21,750 nucleotides of DNA from CAZWCX01 sp964632945 (GTDB lineage Bacteria; Planctomycetota; MHYJ01; WSZJ01; CAZWCX01): the NCBI GenBank assembly GCA_964632945.1, contig CAZWCX010000118.1, positions 1 to 21,750 on the forward strand, given 5' to 3'. Positions 5,640 through 13,245 of the stretch are shown here, piece after piece; the first letter of the stretch is position 1; each line of letters opens with the position of its first letter. Below the pieces are notes generated by a model. It was not told the DNA's origin. It searched no databases and was given only the letters and a program-made list of their open reading frames with translations. The position numbers and the translations under genes are program-made.

Positions 5640-6245
5640 GCGGTGTCGCTCCTGGCCGGGAGGGCCAGCCGCAGCACCGGCGCGGGCACCGCCTCGAAGA
5701 CGGTTGCCGCGGCTGCCGCCTGGACCGCAGGTACCGCCGCGGCGAGCGGGATGCTCCACTCCATCATCCAGGCCACACCCTTACCGACGGCACCCACCTT
5801 GGCGCCGAACCGCGGCTTGTGGATGGCCAGGATTTCCATCAAGCCGAGGAACCCGATCGGCGCCTGGCTTTCCTCTGTCATCGACGGATGCATGGCCAGG
5901 AAGCGCACCCGTAGACGCCGAGCGAGCTCACCGCCGCGATAGCGAGCAGGGCGGAGAGTTCGAGCAGCCGCCGCGGGAGTTCGCCGAAGCGATTGTACAG
6001 GATGCACACGTACATGACCAGCGATGCCGCGGACAACAGGGACCCCGGCACGCCCGCGGCGACCATTCCTGGAGCACGACGCACAGGAACAGCGGCACGA
6101 GCAAGGCGGCGGTCACCAGGACCACCACCAGCCCGCCCAGGAACAGAAAAGACCTGTGCCAGCGTGATCTCCGGCGACGGGAAGCCGGCCCCCACCGACT
6201 CGGGCGCGCCGGCGCCGGGGCGGGGCTCCGGTCGTCGCTTCGCAC
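5640..6245 (-). pseudogene. Frameshifted multi-pass membrane protein
   Basis: Three frames in sequence give a plausible membrane protein: SFLFLGGLVVVLVTAALLVP then LFLCVV (first hydrophobic segment), then in a second frame SLLSAASLVMYVCILYNRFG and LLELSALLAIAAVSSLGVYG (two more), then in a third frame MTEESQAPIGFLGLMEILAI and VGKGVAWMMEWSIPLAAAVP. The frame changes lie near 6060-6080 and near 5890-5920. A GTG at 6245 is the likely start, 12 bases after the stop of the RDPF protein gene, so the two were probably an operon. The 3' end runs into the IstB fragment. I cannot name the family. The frameshifts could be sequencing indels, but the insertion-sequence junction suggests true decay. Confidence 0.55.
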
Positions 6246-6256
6246 CGGGAGTTCGG

Positions 6257-6838
6257 CTACCCGCGATCGTCGTCGCCCAGGGCCACGTCGTACTCGGCAC
6301 CCTCGAAGCGGAATGCCACGAAATGCGACTCGATCCGCCGGACGCGAAGTCCTCCGCCCAGGTCCTCACCCTCGGTCACGAGGCGGAGTTCATTGCCCAA
6401 CCGCAAGAGCGCGGTGGCGGCAACCCGGTCGATGCGCACCTGCAGCGTGCCCCGGAGCGGGCGACCGATCAGGTTCACCCCCAGCTCCCAGTCGGCCGGT
6501 TCGGCCACGCGCTCGCGTACCACCCCGAGCACGGCGGGTCGAGCGGCCGAGAACCGCCGGTCGCGTTCCCGCTCCTCCCGCTCACGCCGCGCTGCGGCGG
6601 TTTCGGAGGGCTTCTCCTCGACGCGCGCGGGAACGGTCTTCGGCTCCACCGCGGGAACGATGGGTCGCGGGTCCGCGGGACGCTCCAGCGGAGTCAGGGC
6701 AGCACGGAACGGGTCCCGGCGCCCACGCGCCGAATGGGGGATCTCGGCGGGGGCATCCTTACCTTCCTGGGCCAGAACGGGCGCGCCAGCCGCGCAGACC
6801 AGCAACGTCCCCAGAGCCCATTGCATCCCGGCACGCAT
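6257..6838 (-). CDS. Secreted RDPF-motif protein, PilP-like in outline
   Basis: The 193-residue protein starts at ATG 6838 with an excellent GAGGAGG ribosome site seven bases upstream; a longer upstream extension exists but is not needed. A signal peptide is clear: MRAGMQWALGTLLVCAAGAP then VLAQ. A GRRDPFRAAL motif follows, reminiscent of the RDPF near the start of PilP-type pilus assembly proteins, then a Glu/Arg-rich linker and a small beta domain ending HFVAFRFEGAEYDVALGD. The structure (signal, RDPF, linker, beta domain) matches periplasmic secretion or pilus assembly accessory proteins, but overall similarity is too thin for a firm name. A broken membrane-protein gene follows directly. 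Confidence 0.65.
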   Translation of the reverse strand: MRAGMQWALGTLLVCAAGAPVLAQEGKDAPAEIPHSARGRRDPFRAALTPLERPADPRPIVPAVEPKTVPARVEEKPSETAAARREREERERDRRFSAARPAVLGVVRERVAEPADWELGVNLIGRPLRGTLQVRIDRVAATALLRLGNELRLVTEGEDLGGGLRVRRIESHFVAFRFEGAEYDVALGDDDRG

Positions 6839-6901
6839 GGCGTCCTCCTCAATGCGAACGGACCGATTCGCGGCGCGCGGCACGGCGCCCGCCGTGCACA
6901 C

Positions 6902-7462
6902 GCGCGCCCGCGGGCACCTTTACCTACGGGACGGCGGACGCAACCTCCGCCGCATGCGATCGCGAACCGGACATCGCCGAGCGGACGCCCGTGCCGGCCG
7001 TCGAGGACTTCGGAGTCGTGCTCGGTCAGGGCGCAGCCGAGGCCGGACGGCCTGGAACGTCGGATCCGCAGGCACGCGTCGAGACGCTCGCAGCGGATGC
7101 CCAGGCGCTCCGCCGGCGAGTAGCGAGCGGGACTCGAGTATTCCACCATCGCGCCCGCCGTCCCGTCCACGGGCCCCCGTCGGGAGAGGCTCTCCGTCGC
7201 CTCCCCTCCGGGGGGACGGGCCGGAAGGGTATCAGAGTGCAGGACGACGATACCTACGGGAGCGGGCGAGCAGGCTCCCCCGGGATCGAGATCGACGGCC
7301 GTAAGAGGTCGAAACCTGGGCCGGCAAGCGGATGGGCAGAGATCTCGAAAGAGCCGGCCTGGGAACTTCAATGCAAGGGAGGATCCCGCATGGCCTCCGT
7401 AGGGATGGGTGAGCCACGGCGCCGCGCAGTGCGACACCGACCGGCAGCCCGGAACCCTCGCC
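6902..7462. other. Intergenic stretch with no recognised gene
   Basis: Between the divergent RDPF gene and the lipoprotein gene I find no recognisable protein, RNA or repeat. Long open frames here are high-GC shadows without motifs or ribosome sites. A weak 17/20 match to the DGR 3' block at 6863-6882 lies just upstream (see rejected items). Confidence 0.45.
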
Positions 7463-7477
7463 ATGGAAGACGCGAAC

Positions 7478-8215
7478 ATGCGCCAACCACCGCTGCACGC
7501 CGTCCTCGCGGCGGCACTCACCGTCCTGATGCTGAGCGGATGCGCCGAACTGGGACCGACTCGTGGGATGGCCACGGCCGCACGGATCTACGACCAGCCG
7601 CTTCCCCCGCTCGGTCCGCGAACGGTGTTCGTGAGCGATCGGGGAAACGTCCGTTTCTGGGGTGACGAACCGGTGGGGGAACCGGTGCGACGCAAGGTGT
7701 TCGGCGGTATCACGGGAGTCCGACATGCTGCGTGCGCCCCTTCCGGCAACGGACTGGTGGTCGTTGTGCGCCGGCCCGGGACGGACTTGTGGGACAAGGT
7801 CCCCATGCCGGACCAGGACGTGGTGGTGTGGATCGACGCGCGCGACGGCAAGGTCACCAACCTCTACGAGGGCGCGCTCGGGACGGTGAGAGAAGTGACC
7901 GTATCGGATTCCGATCAGGTTTACCTGGTGCATGCGGGCGGCAACGTGTCGCGCCTGGCGGAGCAGGGTACCCGCTTCTGTGCTCTCGAAGAGGTAGGCA
8001 TCGCCACCGGGAGTTCGGAGAGCTCGGCGCCCCGCCCGTGGCGCACGGAATGCCGGGGCGAACGCGGCTGGATGGCACGTTTGGATCCCACACGCGGCCA
8101 GGCGCTGGCAGCCGGTGACGGCGATGGGGATGCGGCGGATGAACCATCGTGGGGGTGCGACGAAAACCCCGGCGAAGCGTCTTCGGCCTTGGTCATGGCG
8201 GGAGAGCGGTTCTGA
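7478..8215 (+). CDS. Putative lipoprotein with beta-propeller-like character
   Basis: The start at 7478 gives MRQPPLHAVLAAALTVLMLS followed by GCAEL, a lipoprotein signal with lipobox LSGC; a GGAAG-like ribosome site lies in the preceding codons. An alternative ATG at 7463 would add five residues. The mature part has repeated strand patterns (RTVFVSDRGNVRFWG, VVVWIDARDGKVTNLYEG, DSDQVYLVHAGGNVSRL) resembling blades of PQQ/WD-type propellers, so it may sense or scaffold at the outer membrane. From about residue 175 the composition changes to an acidic, low-complexity tail, which might be a frameshifted end. Function unknown. Confidence 0.65.
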   Translation: MRQPPLHAVLAAALTVLMLSGCAELGPTRGMATAARIYDQPLPPLGPRTVFVSDRGNVRFWGDEPVGEPVRRKVFGGITGVRHAACAPSGNGLVVVVRRPGTDLWDKVPMPDQDVVVWIDARDGKVTNLYEGALGTVREVTVSDSDQVYLVHAGGNVSRLAEQGTRFCALEEVGIATGSSESSAPRPWRTECRGERGWMARLDPTRGQALAAGDGDGDAADEPSWGCDENPGEASSALVMAGERF

Positions 8216-8248
8216 AGCGGCGGGGTTGGCGGGTGTGGAGTCGAGCCT

Positions 8249-8473
8249 TCAGGAGGATCCTCGACCGATCGCCCGCAGCAAAGTCTCCTTCATTTCACCC
8301 GCGGAGGCGAAGCGCTTTTCCGGATCCCGGTGGACGGCACGATGGACCCATCTCCCGATGGCCGGTGGTGCGTCGGGAACGATTTTGTCGAGGCGGACGA
8401 TCGTGCCTTCGAGCGCCGCACCCGGCTGCGCGCGACGGTGTTCGCGCAGGCCGAGTCGGCTCGGCGTGAAACG
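8249..8473 (-). pseudogene. C-terminal fragment of a Ser/Thr protein kinase
   Basis: The minus-strand frame ending at TGA 8249-8251 reads EHRRAQPGAALEGTIVRLDK, then VPDAPPAIGRWVHRAVHRDP and EKRFASAGEMKETLLRAIGR. This is the C-lobe end of a bacterial eukaryotic-like kinase: the P-x-x-[LI]-x-x-x-V-x-R-[AM] helix followed by DPEKRF-x-SA-x-EM. Nothing upstream (higher coordinates) continues the kinase; instead the TR-like block at 8485-8580 begins. The catalytic core (HRD, DFG) is gone, so this is a remnant. Confidence 0.7.
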
Positions 8474-8484
8474 GGTTCGGGGCC

Positions 8485-8580
8485 GAAGGCGCGCTGTGTC
8501 GCTCCGCCTACCGGAACGACAACGACCCGAGGAACGTGAACCACGACAACGGGCTTCGGGTGCTCGCCGTCAAGACCGCC
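8485..8580 (+). repeat. Orphan DGR template-repeat-like block
   Basis: Read in one frame (codons from 8494), this encodes LCRSAYRNDNDPRNVNHDNG then LRVLAV, the classical layout of a DGR template repeat for an FGE-fold target: C-R-S-A-Y-R followed by a run of Asn, Asp and His codons (AAC, GAC, CAC) and ending NG-x-R-[VL]. It parallels the TR at 2297-2388 codon by codon (ARNDNEPNNVNTNNGVRLAA) but differs in many non-A bases, so it comes from a different DGR or target. Most Asn codons are unmutated AAC, which favours a TR, or a VR never diversified. No RT or avd lies nearby. Confidence 0.6.
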
Positions 8581-8695
8581 GCCGGCCGGAACCGGGGGGG
8601 CCACGGACCTCCCGGGTGCGCGGGGGGAACGCCGCGCGACGACCGCGCAACCGATCAGGGCGCCGATCCACGAGGCCGCAAGGGCACAGAACGCC

Positions 8696-9052
8696 CTATG
8701 GCTCATGAACCCGGATGCTGTGTTCATCCACGATCCAGAGTTGGCCGGCGGGTGACGCGACGGCGAGATGCGGCAGGATGCGATGCACTACGTTTCTCAC
8801 TGCACCCCGACCTCGCGCCCGCAGGCGAAGCACGATCAGGCCTGGGTACTGTTCGGGCGGATAGTCGAGAATGTTCGCGAAGTCAAGATCAAGCGAGATG
8901 AGGACGCGTGCTTCCCTGCGGCAGACCTCGGCGATATCCCGATCATCTCGACCGCGGAGGCCTTGATCAAACACGGTCAGCGCGTCGTGCCCTCCGTGCC
9001 GAAGTACCTCCGCAATCTCGCCGTGAAGATTCTCGTCGAGTTTGAACCGCAT
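8696..9052 (-). CDS. DUF5615 PIN-like toxin
   Basis: The 118-residue protein begins MRFKLDENLHGEIAEVLRHG, followed by GLRGRDDRDIAEVCRREARV and LISLDLDFANI. These are the DUF5615 signatures: an early D-E-N, a D-x-x-[IL] helix, and the T/SLDxDF strand. DUF5615 proteins have a PIN-like fold and are predicted ribonucleases, usually the toxin partner of a DUF433 antitoxin. The start codon overlaps the upstream DUF433 stop codon (TAATG-type overlap at 9050-9054), so translation is coupled. The acidic residues needed for the PIN-like site appear present, and the length is normal, so it looks intact. Confidence 0.88.
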   Translation of the reverse strand: MRFKLDENLHGEIAEVLRHGGHDALTVFDQGLRGRDDRDIAEVCRREARVLISLDLDFANILDYPPEQYPGLIVLRLRARGRGAVRNVVHRILPHLAVASPAGQLWIVDEHSIRVHEP

Positions 9053-9285
9053 TACGCGGCTCCCGAACCCAGCGGAATGTGGCGGTCCTCCGCCAGGTCT
9101 GCGGCATAAGCCAGGGCCGCCTGGATGTCCTCACGCGTCACATGGTAGCCCGCCATGATGGACTCGAACGACTCGCCCTCGGCGAGATTGTCCAGAAGGA
9201 CGGAGACCATGACTCGGGTCCCTCGGATGCAGGCTTTGCCGTGGCAGACGTTGACTTGGCTGACAATCCGTTCGTGCCAATCCAT
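9052..9285 (-). CDS. DUF433 antitoxin
   Basis: The 77-residue protein starts at ATG 9285, preceded by AAGGAG, and has the DUF433 layout: VNVCHGKACIRGTRVMVSVL, LDNLAEGESFESIMAGYHVT, then REDIQAALAYAADLA. DUF433 proteins carry a helix-turn-helix and act as antitoxin and autorepressor for the adjacent DUF5615 toxin. It is the first gene of the two-gene operon and has a well-formed promoter upstream. A longer open frame upstream of 9285 is rejected because it lacks motifs and crosses the promoter. Confidence 0.9.
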   Translation of the reverse strand: MDWHERIVSQVNVCHGKACIRGTRVMVSVLLDNLAEGESFESIMAGYHVTREDIQAALAYAADLAEDRHIPLGSGAA

Positions 9286-9325
9286 GACCGTCTCCTTTGT
9301 TCGCGCCGGGTTCTCAGCGCGGTTC

Positions 9326-9354
9326 ACTATACGCCAAGCGGGCTCATTGGACAA
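9326..9354 (-). promoter_or_regulatory. Promoter of the DUF433/DUF5615 operon
   Basis: On the minus strand, TTGTCC (9354-9349) and TATAGT (9331-9326) are separated by 17 bases, close to the sigma-70 consensus. They lie about 40 bases upstream of the DUF433 start. Confidence 0.7.
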
Positions 9355-9372
9355 GGCCCGCGTCGAGCGCTG

Positions 9373-9640
9373 AGGGGAAGCTACGGCGCGCGCACGGGCG
9401 ACGTGGACGCGGCGCTGGAGCGGGCGGCGGCGGCACAGACGTACGAGCGCAAGCTGGGCGAGTGGGGCGCGGCGGCCCTCGCGTGGGCGCGCGAGCGGCG
9501 CGTGCCGGCGGTGGTGGTGTGCGGGCACCTGCACGTGATCCACGACCCGGCGCTGAACGCCTCGGTGCCGCAGCTCCTGCGGCAGAACGGCGCGCTGCCG
9601 ATCCCGATGGACTGCATGCCGATCGCGCGCTGCGTCTCGC
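9373..9640 (+). pseudogene. Fragment of CoA-substrate enzyme activase, DUF2229 region
   Basis: The plus-strand frame reads QTYERKLGEWGAAALAWARE, RRVPAVVVCGHLHVIHDPAL and NASVPQLLRQNGALPIPMDC. This is the DUF2229 region of 2-hydroxyacyl-CoA dehydratase activase (BadF/HgdC-like) proteins. Such proteins exceed 1000 residues and contain an ASKHA ATPase part and a 4Fe-4S cluster; only about 90 residues are present, with no ATPase core on either side and no start. The fragment ends shortly after the PMDC Cys and then merges into the antisense of the nuclease gene. It is a gene scrap brought in or left by rearrangement. Confidence 0.65.
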
Positions 9641-9701
9641 GATCATTGGCGCAGGGGGGCTCTCGCTCCTTTCGGTTTCCGATGATCGCGAGGTACACGG
9701 T

Positions 9702-10766
9702 CTATTCGAGAACTGCCGCCACCTCGACGAGCCTCCTCGTCATCGAGAGACAGCTTCTGCCAAGGCGGCTCGCGATATGCGCCTCCTCGGCCAGGAACCA
9801 GTTCAGGGACGTGGCAAGCTCGACCTTGGTACGCTTGTTCCCGCCAAACGGCTGGGGCGCCGTGGCGCACCACTTGCGGCCGACTTCGTCCTCGAACGGC
9901 TCGGCGAAGTGCTCCGCGAGGAGGCGCGCGTGTGCCGGCGTTTCGCCCCCTTCGTAGACGATCGCCACGATCATCGCCGCGCCATCCACCAGTCGAGCCT
10001 GTTCGGGACAAGCAAGGACGGCGGCTCGGACCGGGTAAATCTTCAGGAAGACGTAGGGGGCAGGCTGGGATGGCCTCGCCTCCAGTCCCTTGTGGGAGAC
10101 GGCACTCACGGCGAAGCCGAGTGCCCTGAGGCCGGTGCGCACGTCACCGAGGCGGTCGCCAAACTCCACCTGCACGGCGCGGTTCTCCGGTTGCAGACGA
10201 TCCTCGAAGAGCAGGTCCCACTTCTCGGCGAGGTTCGTCGGCGCGAAGCCGAGGACCCGCAGGTAGTCGCGGATGTGGACCCGTAGGAGCGAGGTGCCGA
10301 GCTTTGGGTCAACGGGCAGCGGCAGCATGTTCCAGAGCTCTCGCCACAGGAAATGTTCCGTTCCAGCCGGGTGCCTGTAGCGTGGCTCGCGGAGGACCTC
10401 CGGGGCGATGTTGTGATGACCCTTCGCGAAGAATGCGAGGTAGGAGTCGAGGCCGTTCGATTTGATGGCGAGGTAGCGCTCGAGCTGCCTGTCGCCAAGT
10501 GGGGAACCCACCTTGTTTTCGACCAGCAACAGCCGGCCCGACTCGAGGGTGATCGCAAGGTCGGGAGTTCCCTCATCTGCGGAGTGCTGAACATCGACGG
10601 CTATGGGCGTTTCGTAATCCGTGCCGAGCACCGCGCGACAGAAGGCAGCGCACGCCTCAGCGTCGTACGAGAGGTAGGCGCCGACGGCATCGGTGAGCGT
10701 GTTCTCCCAGCCCGAGCCAACGCCGTCTTCATCCTCACCGTGACGTGCTCGGTGAAGGCGAATCAT
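9702..10766 (-). CDS. PD-(D/E)XK nuclease-family protein
   Basis: The 354-residue product starts at ATG 10766; the longer open frame upstream is noise without motifs. The N-terminal domain has the PD-(D/E)XK layout: GWENTLTDAVGAYLS, then EGTPDLAITLESGRLLLVEN and KVGSPLGDRQLERYL. Asp69, Glu83 and Lys85 form the D...E-x-K catalytic set. The QLERY helix after E-x-K is typical of restriction and defence-linked members. The C-terminal half (from about 170) is a mixed alpha/beta region, ending LNWFLAEEAHIASRLGRSC, that I do not recognise. It stands alone, without a methylase or ATPase, so a house-cleaning or defence role is possible but unproven. The active site appears intact. Confidence 0.75.
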   Translation of the reverse strand: MIRLHRARHGEDEDGVGSGWENTLTDAVGAYLSYDAEACAAFCRAVLGTDYETPIAVDVQHSADEGTPDLAITLESGRLLLVENKVGSPLGDRQLERYLAIKSNGLDSYLAFFAKGHHNIAPEVLREPRYRHPAGTEHFLWRELWNMLPLPVDPKLGTSLLRVHIRDYLRVLGFAPTNLAEKWDLLFEDRLQPENRAVQVEFGDRLGDVRTGLRALGFAVSAVSHKGLEARPSQPAPYVFLKIYPVRAAVLACPEQARLVDGAAMIVAIVYEGGETPAHARLLAEHFAEPFEDEVGRKWCATAPQPFGGNKRTKVELATSLNWFLAEEAHIASRLGRSCLSMTRRLVEVAAVLE

Positions 10767-10951
10767 CAGGTTCGTTCTCAGGGTGCCCCCCCAGCGTGGT
10801 AGAAAAGGAAAAGAGGATAGTATCCGCAAAGCCCTCGGGAAACGGCGTTCGTGCGCGAACGTGCTGGCGCGAAGTCTCGGTCCGCCACCGCCGCGCACCC
10901 CCCACGAGCGTATCCCCCAGCAATCCGCGAGGCCGGCCGCCCGACTCCCCG

Positions 10952-12559
10952 TCAGCGCCGGCCGCGATTCGGCGCCTGGGAGCGCGTCGGCCGGGGAGAT
11001 CGCGGGGGATCCTCCCCGCGCCAGGCCCGTTCGCGTTCCGCCTTTTCGTCGAAGGACTCGCCCCGACACGCCGCCAGGGCGGCGCGAATCGAGACCAGCG
11101 AATCCCGCCGCATCCAATCGACTCCCATTCCGCCGAAGTCCCGGGATCCGTCGATCGGCCCCTGCCACCGCTCGCAGGCGGCCTCCAAGGGCGGAATCGC
11201 GTCCGGACCGGGGTGGTGCCGGAAGTATTCCGCGGCCAGCGACCCGTCGTACGCGCTGCCTTGCTCGAGCCGTCGCAGAAGGCCGGGACGAAGCTCCGGG
11301 CCGCCGCTGACGATCGCGGCCCGCAGGGCGCTCCATCCCGCCCAGTAGCTCATGGTGCGGGCGGCCTCCAACAAGCTGGGCACGGCCTCGGGCGCCCGCA
11401 CGATCTCCAGCGCGTGGGCCGCCTGCTGGCGCGCAACGTCGCTGCGGCTGCAGTCCCGGACCCGCTCGCAGAGGAGAGAGACGGCCGGACGGCCGATCCT
11501 CGTCAGCGTGCCCTGGGCCGCTTCCCAGACCGTGCCCTCGCCCTTCATCGCCTCCTGCAGGATCGGCACGGCCGCCTCTTCACCGAGCGCTTCCGGCAGT
11601 CCCGACAGGGCCGCGGCGCGGACCGACGCCTCCGCGGTGGCCGATGCACACCGGCGGAAGAGCGCCTGCAACGCCGAATCCCTTCGCAGGTCGGGCAGCC
11701 CCAGCGCCGCGCGCAAACGCAATTCGATCGGGAACGCCGCCGAGTGCGCCATGCGGCGGAGCACCGGCACGGCTTCCGGCCAGCTCGCTTCGAGCGCGGC
11801 TTCGAGCGCAACGCGGCGGGACGATCCTTCGCCCTCCACGATCCGCTCGAGCACCGGCTCCACCCCCGGGTCGCACACCCCGCCGTCCGCCAGGGCAACC
11901 GCCCGCACCTGGTTCCCTCGCGTCAACACGAAGACGGCGCCCCGGCGCTCGTCCAGCCAACAGGCGCGCTTCCACCAGATCGAGGACACGCTGTGGACGA
12001 ATCGCTTGCGGATGGACCGGTCGAAGAGGTCGGAGAGGCGCAGCTTGGCGCGGATCGCGCCGTCCGGCGCCACGACTACCACGGAGTAGCCGTATCCGAG
12101 GTGGGCGTACTTCTCGAAGGCGACGAACCCGCCATCGTTCGCGACGTGCACCTCCAGGGGCAGGTGGGGCAGTTCGCCGCGCGCCACCCTTCGATCCCCG
12201 GCCTCGGGAGACACGGGCGGAGCGGGACGGGATCGGTCCTTCGCTCGCACCGGCGGTACGTACGGGGCGGCGCCGTCCCTTCGCGCGTGGATCTCGAACG
12301 TCCCGTCCGTCCGCACGATCACGTAGCGCCGCCCGCTGGGCGATGCCTCCGCGAGGTCGGAGAACGGCAGCCAGCTGTCGGCGTACGCGTTCCGCCCCGC
12401 AACCGTCGGCAGCAGCAGCAGGATCGGCACGAGTCGAACCCAGCCGACTCGCGGGACGGCGATGCGACGGCGTCCGGCATCGGCCGGATTCGGCGTCGCG
12501 ACGTCGAAGGCGGCCACGGTCCGCGTCCGTGGACCGGGCGCAGGGGCTTTCGCGTTCAT
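10952..12559 (-). CDS. Exported HEAT-repeat protein
   Basis: The start at 12559 (MNAKAPAPG) is a choice; an upstream ATG at 12595 would add 12 residues, and neither has a strong ribosome site. Near residues 40-58 is a hydrophobic segment VRLVPILLLLPTVAG followed by AYA, a signal peptide or anchor. Then comes a beta-rich domain (RRYVIVRTDGTFEIHARRDG, GGFVAFEKYAHLGYGYSVVV), and from about residue 230 tandem helical repeats of HEAT/PBS-lyase type (LRAALGLPDLRRDSALQALF; VRAAALSGLPEALGEEAAVP; EAVPSLLEAA). Such proteins usually provide protein-binding surfaces. The C-terminus is arginine/proline rich. No operon partner is evident, and the specific function is unknown. Confidence 0.75.
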   Translation of the reverse strand: MNAKAPAPGPRTRTVAAFDVATPNPADAGRRRIAVPRVGWVRLVPILLLLPTVAGRNAYADSWLPFSDLAEASPSGRRYVIVRTDGTFEIHARRDGAAPYVPPVRAKDRSRPAPPVSPEAGDRRVARGELPHLPLEVHVANDGGFVAFEKYAHLGYGYSVVVVAPDGAIRAKLRLSDLFDRSIRKRFVHSVSSIWWKRACWLDERRGAVFVLTRGNQVRAVALADGGVCDPGVEPVLERIVEGEGSSRRVALEAALEASWPEAVPVLRRMAHSAAFPIELRLRAALGLPDLRRDSALQALFRRCASATAEASVRAAALSGLPEALGEEAAVPILQEAMKGEGTVWEAAQGTLTRIGRPAVSLLCERVRDCSRSDVARQQAAHALEIVRAPEAVPSLLEAARTMSYWAGWSALRAAIVSGGPELRPGLLRRLEQGSAYDGSLAAEYFRHHPGPDAIPPLEAACERWQGPIDGSRDFGGMGVDWMRRDSLVSIRAALAACRGESFDEKAERERAWRGEDPPRSPRPTRSQAPNRGRR

Positions 12560-12634
12560 GCCCGAGAGCATAGGGGACGGCGGGATGCGAGTCAACCCCG
12601 TGGCGCCGAGCCGCTCCGGCCCGCGACGGTCAGA

Positions 12635-13003
12635 TCAGCAAGCCCTGAAGTGCGAGAACTCCGTCGATTCGGCCACGGTCACCGCGGTTTCGGACACCGC
12701 CGCTGCCCGCGACAGGACGCACCGGGCCTCGTCGATCCCGGCTACCGACCCCCCCGACTTGCACACAACCCGTTCGTCGTACGTCCCGGGTAGGACGAGA
12801 ACGGCGTCGCCGGCGGCGGCTGCGAATTGCAGCATGGACCGGAAGGGCCTCCGCGCGTCCTCGCGAGCGGCCGCGGCATCGTCACCGAAGACGGCATCGA
12901 CCCGGACCGTTCGCCCGAGTCGCACGAGACCGGCCCCTCCGCCCGCCGCGACGAGCGCCCGCCCGTGGCCGGGGGTCGGTCGCCGGGAATCCGCTTGCTC
13001 CAT
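12635..13003 (-). pseudogene. N-terminal fragment of a parallel beta-helix (pectate-lyase-like) protein
   Basis: The minus-strand frame contains TVRVDAVFGDDAAAAREDAR then PFRSMLQFAAAAGDAVLVLP and GTYDERVVCKSG. This matches the entry coil of surface beta-helix proteins (V-x-VDA-x-x-GxD, PF-x-x-x-x-x-A, GD-x-VLV-x-PGTY-x-E-x-V). The protein stops after about 40 more residues (SHFRAC), whereas family members run for hundreds of residues. The start is uncertain: ATG 13003 has no ribosome site and no signal peptide. A truncated fragment is the best reading. Confidence 0.5.
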
Positions 13004-13245
13004 CGGGGGTCTGCAGCGTAGGCTGGCGGTCGCGCAGGGAGAGCGTCTGCGCGCGCCATGACCCGGGGTCGCCACCCATTCTCGATCCGCTCCGACCTCG
13101 GCGGGGGCGGATCCGGTGAACGAGACTCGGGAACCCCGTGTGGGCAGGGGCGGGCCGAGCGCCCCGCCCGACGGGACCGGCCGCGCCGTGCGCCCCGGAT
13201 GCCCGCTTGGTCCCTGGTGTGCGATCCGGCTTTGCGAGGTCCGTC

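Noticed and set aside
6855..6890. A third possible copy of the DGR IMH block (about 17 of 20 bases match VR/TR around 6863-6882)
   Set aside because: The shared core is the common GC word GCGGCGCGC, the flanks do not match, and the segment lies just ahead of a real gene's ribosome site. Chance similarity in GC-rich DNA is enough.
5356..7665. Plus-strand open frame of 769 codons
   Set aside because: It covers several minus-strand genes and pseudogenes and has only a short IstB segment as recognisable sequence. The rest is Arg/Pro-rich shadow.
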